Source: Paraburkholderia phenazinium (GTDB lineage Bacteria > Pseudomonadota > Gammaproteobacteria > Burkholderiales > Burkholderiaceae). From it: 64,000 nt of DNA. Under the pieces are notes generated by a model. It searched no databases and was not told the origin of the DNA. It worked only from the letters and a program-made list of their open reading frames with translations. The stretch lies in the NCBI RefSeq assembly GCF_900100735.1, contig NZ_FNCJ01000013.1, forward strand, positions 62,001-126,000. Reading direction: 5' to 3'. A program made the position numbers and the translations under genes. This document shows, one piece after another, positions 34,871 to 42,629 of this stretch; within the stretch, counting starts at the first letter, position 1; each line of letters begins with the position of its first letter.

Positions 34871-35401
34871 ATGCAACGGGGCAAGGGCGTGACTACAAAA
34901 TATAAAGTGCTGTTTCTCTGTCGTGAGAATTCAGCACGCAGCATCATTGCCGAAGCGCTGCTACGCGAGCTGGCGGGGCACCGGTTCGAGGTATTCAGCG
35001 CGGGCGCGGAGCCTGCAGCGCGGGTTCATCCGCTGGCGATTGCGCAACTGCGCCCCGGCATCTCCGAGATCGGCCGGCTCGCCCCTAAGAGCTGGCTCGA
35101 GTTTACCGGTGAGTGGGCGCCGCGCATGGACCTGATCGTCGCGCTGGATGAGCGGGTGTCCGAGTATCACGCGCCGGCGTTTCCGGGCGCACCGCTGTTC
35201 GTCAACTGGGAGTTTGCCGATCCGCTCGCGGAAGGCATGACCCCGGAGGAGCGCGCCCGCTCGTTCGAAAAGGTCTTCTGGCAGATCGTGCGCCGGGTCA
35301 CGCTGTTCATGGAGTTGCCCCGCTACGCCGTGCCTGCAGTCCCGGCTGCAGCGGGCCTGGAGCGCGTGGCCCAGGACAGCGACATCGTCTGCCCGGGTTA
35401 A
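34871..35401 (+). CDS. Low-molecular-weight phosphatase/arsenate reductase family protein
   Basis: About 176 residues. The P-loop CRENSAR (C-x5-R) near residues 17-23 and the catalytic Asp in FADPLAEG are the LMW-PTP/ArsC hallmarks. In ArsC-type enzymes the same Cys attacks arsenate. The rest of the ars operon is absent here, so the natural substrate is open. An in-frame GTG (34889) after GGGGCAAGGG is an alternative start. Confidence 0.82.
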   Translation: MQRGKGVTTKYKVLFLCRENSARSIIAEALLRELAGHRFEVFSAGAEPAARVHPLAIAQLRPGISEIGRLAPKSWLEFTGEWAPRMDLIVALDERVSEYHAPAFPGAPLFVNWEFADPLAEGMTPEERARSFEKVFWQIVRRVTLFMELPRYAVPAVPAAAGLERVAQDSDIVCPG

Positions 35402-35746
35402 GCGCAGCATTGGCGGCATGGCGCCTCGGGCGCGTCCCGAGCCAGTCGTTACTTAATCCGTGACCGCCTGGCGAGGCGCCGCGACCCTGCAAATGCACGT
35501 TCCCGTCGCGCACTGCACAAACTCAATCGTTTCAGCCACTTGCGCCGTTTTCCCGGGAATTGTCCACAGCTTTGCGAACAGTTTATGTGGACAACTCGGA
35601 GGTCAGATCGGCGAGGTGGCACTTCCCATGCAGTTGCACTTCGGTCAAACGGCGTGCTGACGTCGCTCGTGGCCACGGCGAAGGCATCAAAAATCAGCAA
35701 GTTCTGCACCGCCGTCGGTCGTCTAACGGACTATCCTACGACCACC
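35402..35746. other. Intergenic region before araC-type regulator
   Basis: About 345 bp. No gene is supported. It contains two inverted copies of TTGTCCACA, listed separately. The frame of the downstream regulator is open from 35540 but shows no conserved sequence before 35747. Confidence 0.45.
35560..35594. repeat. Inverted pair of DnaA-box-like 9-mers
   Basis: TTGTCCACA at 35560-35568 and its exact complement at 35586-35594 are separated by 17 bp. Each differs from the DnaA box TTATCCACA at one position. They may also simply form an operator or a hairpin. There are no further boxes or DUE-like AT-rich repeats, so this is not an origin. Confidence 0.45.
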
Positions 35747-36622
35747 ATGAAGCCCAGCACAGAACGTGACTACCATCGCCGGATCGCCCGCGTGATCGAG
35801 GCGATCCTCGCCGATCCAGGCGCACCCCACACGGTGGAAAACCTCGCCTCGGTCGCGCATCTCTCGCCTTTTCACTTCCACCGTATCTACCGCGCGCTGA
35901 CCGGCGAGAGCATCGTCGAAACCGTGCAGCGCGTGCGGCTCGCTCGGGCGGCCCATCGTCTGACAGTCGCGGGCGATTCGGTGACCACCATCGCGGGCAA
36001 GGCGGGCTACGAGAGTCCGCAAGCGTTCTCAAGGGCGTTTCGCGGCTTTGCCGGCGTCAGCCCGAGCACCTTCCAGATGCGGCAACGACGCCTGAGCACT
36101 CTCCACGCAAGTGGGCCACGGATCGCAGACGCAAGTCCTGCAATTCCCGACGAGGATTTGCAGTGCGTCGAGCTGGTCGAGCTCGCTCCGATCGAGGTAC
36201 TCTGTCTGCGCCACGACGGGCCCACCGCCACCATCAACCAGACCTTCAAAAGCTTGGGGCAGATGCTGGGCTGCACCCCGAGCGAAGCGCTCGCCCAAGG
36301 CACGATCGGCATGTGTTCCGGGGATCCCGAAGAGCCAGGCAGCTTCCGTTACCTGGCAGCCATCCTCCGGGACGCCAGCATGTCCGCGCCCAGCCCGGTC
36401 GAAACCGTGCGGATCGAGGGCGGCCTGTATGCGTCCCACCGGCTGGTCGGCCCCTACGCGCTGATCGCGCCGGCGTTTCAGGCGCTCTACGGCGGCTGGC
36501 TGCCACAAAGCGGCTACGAAGCCGACGACCGGATGGCGCTCGAGTTCTATCGCAGCCGGCCTTCCCCCGAGCGGCAGACCGAAAACGTCACCGACCTGAT
36601 GATTCCCGTTCGCAAGGACTAA
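35747..36622 (+). CDS. AraC family regulator with GyrI-like effector domain
   Basis: A 291-residue protein: a Rob/SoxS-like double helix-turn-helix at the N-terminus (about residues 10-105, including HLSPFHFHRIYRALTGES and GYESPQAFSRAFRGFAG), then a GyrI-like small-molecule-binding domain (about 130-290). This order matches the Rob/BmrR-like group of drug-sensing regulators. It precedes an exported hydrolase by 2 bp, so the two are likely cotranscribed. Confidence 0.9.
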   Translation: MKPSTERDYHRRIARVIEAILADPGAPHTVENLASVAHLSPFHFHRIYRALTGESIVETVQRVRLARAAHRLTVAGDSVTTIAGKAGYESPQAFSRAFRGFAGVSPSTFQMRQRRLSTLHASGPRIADASPAIPDEDLQCVELVELAPIEVLCLRHDGPTATINQTFKSLGQMLGCTPSEALAQGTIGMCSGDPEEPGSFRYLAAILRDASMSAPSPVETVRIEGGLYASHRLVGPYALIAPAFQALYGGWLPQSGYEADDRMALEFYRSRPSPERQTENVTDLMIPVRKD

Positions 36623-36624
36623 AC

Positions 36625-37743
36625 ATGCTTCGTCGCTACTTCGCCGCCGTCACCCTCATCACGGCGTGTTGGACTAACGCAGCCACAGCCGCCGACAACG
36701 ACAACCCTGCGCCCTATCACGTGGGTGCGGCCATGCGGGTCTTTCATCCCACTGTCGCGCGTAATTGGCGCGGTGCGCAGACCGAGGCGCTCATCACGAA
36801 CATCTGGTATCCAGTGGATGCCAACATACCTGAAGCAGCCCATACGATCGACGAGCGCGGTCAACCGCTCTTCGAAGGGCATGCCCTCACGAACGGCGCC
36901 CCCCTCTCCGCCGCTCACGCAAAGTATCCGCTCGTGCTGTTGTCGCACGGGACCGCCGGCACGGCCGCCAGCCTCGACTGGTTGGCCTCGTCGCTCGCCG
37001 CAAACGGCTATATCGTGGCCGGCGTCAATCATCCGGGCAACAATGGCCTGGAGCGGCTGACACCCGATGGCTTCATGCTGTGGTGGGAGCGCGCCACCGA
37101 CCAAAGCGAGGTGCTCGATGGCCTGCTCGCCGATCCGCTGCTGGGTAAGCGTATCGACACCGCGCGCATCGGCGCGGCGGGATTTTCGCTCGGCGGCTAC
37201 ACGGTGCTCGAACTGGCGGGCGCACGAACCGACCTGCAAGGATTCCTGAACTTCTGCGCTTCGCCCGCCGCAGATGCGATCTGCCATCCACCCGAGATGC
37301 AACGTCTGCAAGGCGGCGTCCCCGCGCCGGCCCAGCCCTCGCCGGACATGTTGGCCTCCATGGCACGCTCGGGCGCTTCGTACCGCGATACGCGGATCAA
37401 AGCGGTCTTTGCCATCGCGCCGGCATTGGGCGAGGCCTTCAACCAGGCATCCTTCGCGGGGGTGGAGATTCCCATCTCGCTGCTGGCCGGCACCAATGAC
37501 GTGACGGTTCCGGTTAAAACCAACATCCAGCGCGTGGCCGGTTTCATGCCCAACGCCAAGGTCACCTTGCTGCCGGGTGCGACGCACTACACGTTTATGG
37601 ACACCTGTGTGCCGGCGGTGGTCGAGCGTCTCGCAAGAATTTGCCAGGATCCTCCGGGGGTGGACCGCGACGCCATCCATACCCAAGCGAGCCAGACAGC
37701 GCTCGACTTCTTCAGTCGCACGCTGTCGGCAAGCCCGCAGTAG
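36625..37743 (+). CDS. Exported alpha/beta hydrolase (dienelactone hydrolase-like)
   Basis: A 372-residue protein with a signal peptide (MLRRYFAAVTLITACW...ATAA, cleavage about residue 23). The oxyanion region is LLSHGTAG, the nucleophile Ser sits in GFSLGGY, an acid is probably in GTNDVTVP and the His in PGATHYTF, so the triad is complete. The fold is that of platelet-activating-factor acetylhydrolase or dienelactone hydrolase-like periplasmic enzymes. Substrate unknown. It lies directly behind the AraC-GyrI regulator. Confidence 0.87.
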   Translation: MLRRYFAAVTLITACWTNAATAADNDNPAPYHVGAAMRVFHPTVARNWRGAQTEALITNIWYPVDANIPEAAHTIDERGQPLFEGHALTNGAPLSAAHAKYPLVLLSHGTAGTAASLDWLASSLAANGYIVAGVNHPGNNGLERLTPDGFMLWWERATDQSEVLDGLLADPLLGKRIDTARIGAAGFSLGGYTVLELAGARTDLQGFLNFCASPAADAICHPPEMQRLQGGVPAPAQPSPDMLASMARSGASYRDTRIKAVFAIAPALGEAFNQASFAGVEIPISLLAGTNDVTVPVKTNIQRVAGFMPNAKVTLLPGATHYTFMDTCVPAVVERLARICQDPPGVDRDAIHTQASQTALDFFSRTLSASPQ

Positions 37744-37755
37744 CCCGAGCAGACC

Positions 37756-39027
37756 TCAAGGCACGAGGCGTTCCGGGTCGCGTGGTACGAACGCCGCCTC
37801 CTTGACATTGGCAAGACCCAAGATCCGCATGATCACCCGTTCGACGCCCAGACCGAAGCCACCGTGCGGCGGGCAACCGTAGCGAAAATTGTCGAGGTAA
37901 TGCGTGATGGAGTCTAGCTCGATGCCCTTCTCGGCGGCCTGCTGGCACAGCACATCGTAACGATGCTCGCGCAGCGCGCCGGTGGTGATTTCAATGCCCC
38001 TGAAGATGAGATCGAAGCTCTTCGTGATGCCCTGCTCCCGGTTCCACGCGTGATAGAACGGGCGCTTGGCGATCGGATAGTCGCTCACGAAGATCAGGTC
38101 GGAGCCGAGCACTTTATACAGCATGCTTTCGCCCTCGTCGGGCAGGTCTTGCGCTGGGCCGAGGCGCATGCCGTGTGCAGAGAGAAGCGCTTTGGCCTCA
38201 GCGAGAGTCAGATGTTTGACGCTTGGCTCAAGCGGCAGGTCGACACCGAATAGCGCTTTGACCTCCGCTGCAAACTGTCCGAGTTTCGCAAAGGCGTGGC
38301 ACAGCATCTGCTCCTCGAAGGCCATGACTTGCGCGGTTTCGAAGGCCCAGGCGAATTCGACGTCCAAGCCGGTAAACTCGGTCATATGCCGGCTGCTGCG
38401 GCTCTCCTCCGCGCGGAACACCGGTCCGATCTCGAACACGCCCTCGAGCCCCGACGCAATGCCCATCTGCTTATAGAACTGCGGCGATTGCGCAAGAAAA
38501 GCCTGGGTTTCGAAATAGCTGACGCGAAACACCTGGGCGCCGCTTTCACTGGCGTTACCCATCAGCTTGGGCGTGTGCAGTTCGGTGAAGCCCCGCCCTA
38601 GCGCGAACTCGCGGCAAGCGAATTCGAACGCACTGCGCAGACGCAACATGAGCTGCCATTTGGGTGCCTTGAGATCCACGACACGATGGTTAAAGCGCAG
38701 GTCGACGCTGCTCGTCTCGGTGACCGGAAATGGCTGCGCCCGGGAAAACACCTCGACCGAGCGGACCTGAAGCTCCACGCCCGAGGTCTTGCTTTGCGCG
38801 GCTCTCACGACCACGCCAGTGGCCGCGAAGGTCGAACCGGTGAGCAACTGTCCCACCTGAACATGCTGTGCGACCGACGCCTTGTCAATGACCAGTTGCA
38901 ACGTGCCGGTGGCGTCGTGGGCGAGCAGGAACTGCAGGTTCTTCTGGTCCCTCAGTACATCGAGCGTCAGATACAGCGTTACCACTTCACCGATACGGTG
39001 CTTCACGTCGTCGACTAACGTCCTCAT
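37756..39027 (-). CDS. aspS: Archaeal-type aspartyl-tRNA synthetase (second AspRS)
   Basis: A 423-residue class IIb synthetase. It has an OB-fold anticodon-binding domain (about 1-110), motif 1 GFTELHTPKL (146-155), the Asp-recognition stretch FLAQSPQ (177-183), motif 2 (198-224, with the catalytic Arg in FRAE) and motif 3 GFGLGVERV near the end, terminating PRDPERLVP. FLAQSPQ and PRDP mark AspRS rather than AsnRS. It lacks the about 130-residue GAD insertion of bacterial AspRS and so resembles archaeal/eukaryotic enzymes. Housekeeping betaproteobacterial AspRS is bacterial-type and about 600 residues, so this is probably a second copy. The OB-fold lacks the usual GWV stretch. It is preceded by an attenuator-like leader. 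Confidence 0.88.
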   Translation of the reverse strand: MRTLVDDVKHRIGEVVTLYLTLDVLRDQKNLQFLLAHDATGTLQLVIDKASVAQHVQVGQLLTGSTFAATGVVVRAAQSKTSGVELQVRSVEVFSRAQPFPVTETSSVDLRFNHRVVDLKAPKWQLMLRLRSAFEFACREFALGRGFTELHTPKLMGNASESGAQVFRVSYFETQAFLAQSPQFYKQMGIASGLEGVFEIGPVFRAEESRSSRHMTEFTGLDVEFAWAFETAQVMAFEEQMLCHAFAKLGQFAAEVKALFGVDLPLEPSVKHLTLAEAKALLSAHGMRLGPAQDLPDEGESMLYKVLGSDLIFVSDYPIAKRPFYHAWNREQGITKSFDLIFRGIEITTGALREHRYDVLCQQAAEKGIELDSITHYLDNFRYGCPPHGGFGLGVERVIMRILGLANVKEAAFVPRDPERLVP

Positions 39028-39060
39028 GGTTCTCTGCCTTGATGAAAAGCGTGCGGAAAT

Positions 39061-39091
39061 AAAAAAAGGCACTCAGTTCGTGAGTGCCTTT
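39061..39091 (-). terminator. Leader terminator (attenuator) of aspS
   Basis: AAAGGCACTCA and TGAGTGCCTTT form a perfect 11-bp stem with a 5-nt loop (39065-39091), followed on the minus strand by TTTTATTT. It ends 34 bp before the synthetase ATG and after the leader ORF, so it lies inside the 5' leader and would stop transcription before the gene. A competing structure can pair 39133-39142 with 39089-39099. Confidence 0.85.
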
Positions 39092-39111
39092 GGCTTGACG
39101 GTGCTTATTTT

Positions 39112-39186
39112 TCAACAGACAAATAATCTCCTGTCACCCAAAGGCGACAAATTATTATTCAGGTCGAGACGGCTAAAACGGCACAT
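39112..39186 (-). CDS. Leader peptide with three consecutive Asn codons
   Basis: A 24-codon ORF reading MCRFSRLDLNNNLSPLGDRR and then LFVC. Codons 10-12 are AAT AAT AAT (39151-39159). A hairpin (GTCGCC/GGTGAC, 39133-39148) begins immediately after them, and the terminator follows the stop by 20 nt. The layout matches amino-acid operon leaders such as those of his, trp or ilv. The weak point is the lack of a clear Shine-Dalgarno before ATG 39186. Confidence 0.6.
   Translation of the reverse strand: MCRFSRLDLNNNLSPLGDRRLFVC
39133..39148 (-). promoter_or_regulatory. 1:2 pause-type hairpin of the aspS leader
   Basis: GTCGCC and GGTGAC pair (6 bp with one G-T) around TTTG, starting 2 nt after the last Asn codon. 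A ribosome stalled at the Asn codons would cover the 5' arm and free TTTGGGTGAC, which can pair with GTCAAGCCAAA (39089-39099). That region overlaps the 5' arm of the terminator. Confidence 0.5.
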
Positions 39187-39326
39187 GGTCTGGAGAAAAA
39201 TAGTCAACGAAGCGGATCGAATGTTGGCCTGGCGGTATGCCGATGGAACTCAGGCCGGCAAGCTAACGCGATCTAAGGTAACAAACTTTTGATGAAAGCG
39301 CAAAACGTGTAGCGTAGACGGCCCAG
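39187..39326. other. Gap between the aspS leader and the ABC ATPase gene
   Basis: About 140 bp, AT-richer than the surroundings. The aspS leader promoter should be here, but no convincing -35/-10 pair stands out on the minus strand. No obvious terminator of the ABC operon is visible. Confidence 0.35.
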
Positions 39327-40097
39327 TCAATTCTCCGCCGTGCGCATAGCCCGGTATTCGCGCCGCACGATCTCCATCAGTTCCGCGACCGAGGTGCTGG
39401 CCGCTTCCTTCTCGTAGGTCACGCGGCCGCGCTGCATCAGCATGACGCGGTCCGCAATATCGAGCGTCTGCGCGTAGTTGTGCATGATCATCACGATCGA
39501 CAAGCCGCCCTTCTCCTTCAGGCGCAGCACCAGATCGATAATCAGGCCGGCTTCGCGCGCGCCCATCGCGGCGAGCGGCTCGTCGAGCAACAGGATCTTT
39601 GCGTTCGAATTCACGGCGCGCGCCACGGCAATCGCCTGGCGCTGCCCGCCCGAGAGCTGCTCGACCGGCAGATCCACCGAAGGCACGCGCACACCGATCT
39701 CTTCGAGACATTCCGCTGCGCGTTGCCGCATCGCCCGGTTGTTCAGCAAGCGAAACGGCCCCGGCCGAATGATCTCGCGGTTGAGGAACATGTTGTGATA
39801 GATACTCAGCGAGTTCGCGAGCGCCAGATCCTGATAGACGCATTCGATGCCGAGTGAGCGCGCATGATCCACCGAGCGCAGCAGCGTCTCCTCGCCGCCG
39901 ATAAACAGCGTGCCGCTGGTCTGCTGCTGAAAGCCGGTGAGAATCTTGATGAGGGTCGACTTGCCCGCGCCGTTGTCGCCGAGCACGCCAAGAATCTCGC
40001 CCTGCTTGAGCGTGAGCGTCACGCCGTCGAGCGCGGTGACGGCGCCAAAACGTTTGACGATATTTTCGCCACGCAGCGCTTCCGGCGCCTCGGCCAT
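39327..40097 (-). CDS. Sugar ABC transporter ATP-binding protein
   Basis: A 256-residue single-domain ATPase: Walker A GDNGAGKST, signature LSGGQRQAIAVARA, Walker B ILLLDEP and a switch His in MIMHNY. Carbohydrate-uptake CUT2 ATPases are usually about 500 residues with two domains; this one has one, as in FrcA-type systems. ATG 40097 overlaps the permease stop (TGATG). It is the last gene of the operon. Confidence 0.93.
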   Translation of the reverse strand: MAEAPEALRGENIVKRFGAVTALDGVTLTLKQGEILGVLGDNGAGKSTLIKILTGFQQQTSGTLFIGGEETLLRSVDHARSLGIECVYQDLALANSLSIYHNMFLNREIIRPGPFRLLNNRAMRQRAAECLEEIGVRVPSVDLPVEQLSGGQRQAIAVARAVNSNAKILLLDEPLAAMGAREAGLIIDLVLRLKEKGGLSIVMIMHNYAQTLDIADRVMLMQRGRVTYEKEAASTSVAELMEIVRREYRAMRTAEN

Positions 40098-41095
40098 CAC
40101 AACTCTCCCTTGCGTGCGAGACGGACCACGTGGATGTTGAAGATCATCGCCGCCAGAATCGCCGCGCCGAGAATCATGTTGAAGGTAAACGCATTGATGC
40201 CGATCAGCGTGAACCCGTCGTTCAGAATGCCGAGCACGGCGGCGCCGATCAGACCGCCGATGATCGTGCCCGAACCACCGGCCAACGGTGTGCCGCCGAT
40301 CACGGCCGCCGCCACGGCGAGGAACATGATCTGATTGCCGCCTGCCTGCGGGTCGATCGAGGTAATGCGAAAGCCTTCGAGAATGCCGGTAAAACCCGCC
40401 AGCACCGCAGCCAGCACGAAGTTGCCGAGCTTCAACCGCTTCACATGGATACCCGCCTCGCTTGCGCCAAGCGGATTCGCTCCGGATGCGATCGTATGCA
40501 GGCCCCAGCGGGTATTGCGCAATAGCACGTGCATCACCGCTGCAATCGCAATCGTCCAGATGATTTCGCTATAGCCCCAGGCCCCCATGAAGGCCGAGAA
40601 ATTTTCGTCGCCGGGCGGCGACACCGGCGTGCCGCGTGAGATCGTCAGGGTAAAGCCGTTGACGAAAAACAGCGTGCCGAGCGTGGTCACAAAAGACGGA
40701 ATGCGCAGATAGACGGTCACCGCACCGTTGACGAGCCCCACCAGCGAGGCGGCCGCCACGCCGAGTAGCAAAGCGATCCAGGTGGGTGCGCCGGCTTCGT
40801 GCGCGAAATGCATGATGAACGGGGCAAACGCAAACACCATCCCCGCCGAGAGATCGATCTCTCCGCCGATCATCAGCATGATTTCGCCGCAGGCGATGAT
40901 TGCCACCGGCGCGATGAACTGCGACAGGTTTTCGAGGCTCGCACTCGTCAGCAGAAAATCGTGATTGGCGGTTTCGAAGTAGGCACACAGAATCAGTGCC
41001 ACCGCCAGAATCCGGATCTCGCTCGAGCGCCCGAGCGCGCGAGGCCAGCGCCTCGCACGCCCGGTGGACTTGGTAGTCTCTCCCACGGACGACAT
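40097..41095 (-). CDS. Sugar ABC transporter permease (RbsC/FrcC type)
   Basis: A 332-residue membrane protein with about 8-10 helices. The BPD_transp_2 region includes GGEIDLSAGMVFAFAPF and the coupling segment GVHVKR-like GIHVKRLKL. It forms the channel with the ATPase and binding protein. Its ATG shares one base with the stop of the binding-protein gene (TAATG). Confidence 0.93.
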   Translation of the reverse strand: MSSVGETTKSTGRARRWPRALGRSSEIRILAVALILCAYFETANHDFLLTSASLENLSQFIAPVAIIACGEIMLMIGGEIDLSAGMVFAFAPFIMHFAHEAGAPTWIALLLGVAAASLVGLVNGAVTVYLRIPSFVTTLGTLFFVNGFTLTISRGTPVSPPGDENFSAFMGAWGYSEIIWTIAIAAVMHVLLRNTRWGLHTIASGANPLGASEAGIHVKRLKLGNFVLAAVLAGFTGILEGFRITSIDPQAGGNQIMFLAVAAAVIGGTPLAGGSGTIIGGLIGAAVLGILNDGFTLIGINAFTFNMILGAAILAAMIFNIHVVRLARKGEL

Positions 41096-42189
41096 TACGA
41101 CTTGATCCCGCCACTGCGCGGCACGATCTGCGGCTTGGTGCTCTTGCCTTCGTAGCGCGTTTCAGTATTCAGATACGGATCCACCGTGCCCTTGGTAACG
41201 AACTTCAATCCCGTGTTGACATTGGCCGGTCCCACCAGGCCGCCAGAGGCGAGGAACGTGAACGCCTCGACCACCGTATAGAAACCTTGCACGTAAGGCT
41301 GCTGGTCGATCGTGAAGTCGAGAAAGCCGTCGTGGATCAACTGCACCGTGCGCGGCAGCAGATCGAAGCCGCCGCCATGCACGCCCTTGGCCGGCAGATT
41401 GGACTCCTTCATCACCTCGGCCACGCCCTGGGTGCTGCCCGCGTCGACGGCGAACATGCCTTTCAGGTCCTGATGGCCCAGGTAGAATGACTTGATCTTC
41501 GAGAGCTCTTCGTTGACCGTCGCGCCGGTGGCAATCATCTGCGCGTCGATCTTCTTTCCGGATTTCTTGATCGCGTCCATCGCACCGTCGAGGCGCGGCT
41601 GAATGTTGAGCTGGCCCGGGGTGGCGATGAAGAGCGCGACGAGACCGCTATCGACGAGGCTCGCAATCCGCTCGCCCATCTGGTAGCCGGACAGATACAG
41701 ATCCTGGCCGATGTACGCGAGGCGTGGATTGCTGCTGCCGCGCGGCGCGTCGGCGTTATACGCAAAGACCGGAATACCGGCGTCGAGCGCTCTTTGGATT
41801 GGGCCGTCGAAAGCCTTCGGATCGACGATCGGCACCGCAATCGCGTCGGCCTTGGCGGCGATCGCCGCATTCACCGCGTTAACCATTTCGCCGACGTCGG
41901 CGTTGGCCGAACCGGTCCACTGGTAGTCGAAGCCCAGCAATGCTGAGGCATCCTCAATACCGTATTGCGTTGGCACGAAGAACGGATTGGTCGTCACGTG
42001 ATTGACGAACACAATCTTCCAACGCTTGTGCGAGGGAAAGGGCGCAGCGTCGGCTGCCAGCGCCGGGGTCGCCACACCGCCGAGCATGGCCATCGCCGCA
42101 GCGAGGCCCGCACCTTGCAGCAGGCCGCGACGCATGCCCTGTACTTCACCCTGTTGTTCCTGCTTGTTGTCTTTCCGCTCCTCGGCCAT
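41095..42189 (-). CDS. Sugar ABC transporter substrate-binding protein
   Basis: A 364-residue periplasmic binding protein of the RbsB/type 1 fold. The N-terminus has a charged leader, twin Arg and a hydrophobic stretch (MRRGLLQGAGLAAAMAM), cleaved after about residue 46 (PALAADA), possibly Tat-dependent. The body begins WKIVFVNHVTTNPFFVPTQYG and has AKADAIAVPIVDP. First gene of the transporter operon, with GGGAGA before ATG. The sugar is not identifiable. Confidence 0.92.
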   Translation of the reverse strand: MAEERKDNKQEQQGEVQGMRRGLLQGAGLAAAMAMLGGVATPALAADAAPFPSHKRWKIVFVNHVTTNPFFVPTQYGIEDASALLGFDYQWTGSANADVGEMVNAVNAAIAAKADAIAVPIVDPKAFDGPIQRALDAGIPVFAYNADAPRGSSNPRLAYIGQDLYLSGYQMGERIASLVDSGLVALFIATPGQLNIQPRLDGAMDAIKKSGKKIDAQMIATGATVNEELSKIKSFYLGHQDLKGMFAVDAGSTQGVAEVMKESNLPAKGVHGGGFDLLPRTVQLIHDGFLDFTIDQQPYVQGFYTVVEAFTFLASGGLVGPANVNTGLKFVTKGTVDPYLNTETRYEGKSTKPQIVPRSGGIKS

Positions 42190-42377
42190 GTCAATCTCCC
42201 GTCTCTCAGTTGTTCAACCCTCACTGTTCATGACGGCGCAGGCCGGGAAAGCGCCGTTGCCGGGCATCACCACGCCCAACGGAACCCGCTTGCATCAACG
42301 CATGCGTTCCCGCATGACGATCCACAGAAAATCCTATATCACGGGTCTGCACCTCATAATCGATGTATACCCTTAAC

Positions 42378-42388
42378 TAGTCGGACTA
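42378..42388. promoter_or_regulatory. Putative GntR/FadR-type operator 1
   Basis: TAGTCGGACTA, a perfect TAGT-N3-ACTA dyad, fits the FadR-subfamily consensus TNGT-N3-ACNA. It lies 189 bp upstream of the binding-protein gene and, on the minus strand, just upstream of the -10-like TATACA, so occupancy would block polymerase. Confidence 0.6.
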
Positions 42389-42602
42389 TTTATTAGCATG
42401 TCGAATGGCAGGCCACGGCACGCACGGCGGCCGTATTGCGACGCGATCGTGATTGGGCCAAGCTTGCAGAATGACAGTGTTGCAGTGCGAAAAACCCCAT
42501 AAACGACACGCGGTCAGCATAAGCGGAAGCGCTCGTCAGCGGCGCAAACGCTTCTGAAATCCCACATTTCGGGGTAAGCGTGAGTATGGCAAGCCGGATA
42601 AA

Positions 42603-42613
42603 TAGTATGACTA
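42603..42613. promoter_or_regulatory. Putative GntR/FadR-type operator 2
   Basis: TAGTATGACTA, a second TAGT-N3-ACTA dyad, lies 17 bp past the gntR stop. Two copies 225 bp apart in one intergenic region could allow looping repression by the FCD-domain regulator. Confidence 0.55.
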
Positions 42614-42629
42614 TCTACAAAGGGCAGGT

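Larger units (their letters stand above)
42190..42629. other. Regulatory region between gntR and the ABC operon
   Basis: About 440 bp without a gene. It contains two TAGT-N3-ACTA palindromes (listed separately). Beside the first there is a leftward -10-like TATACA at about 42364-42369, without a good -35. This is the likely promoter region of the transporter operon. Confidence 0.5.

Noticed and set aside
35560..35594. Replication origin
   Set aside because: Only two DnaA-like 9-mers, no AT-rich unwinding region and no dnaA/parAB/repA gene nearby.
39061..39326. T-box riboswitch controlling the synthetase
   Set aside because: Proteobacteria rarely use T-boxes, and I see no T-box bulge sequence. 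The leader ORF plus terminator fits ribosome-mediated attenuation better.
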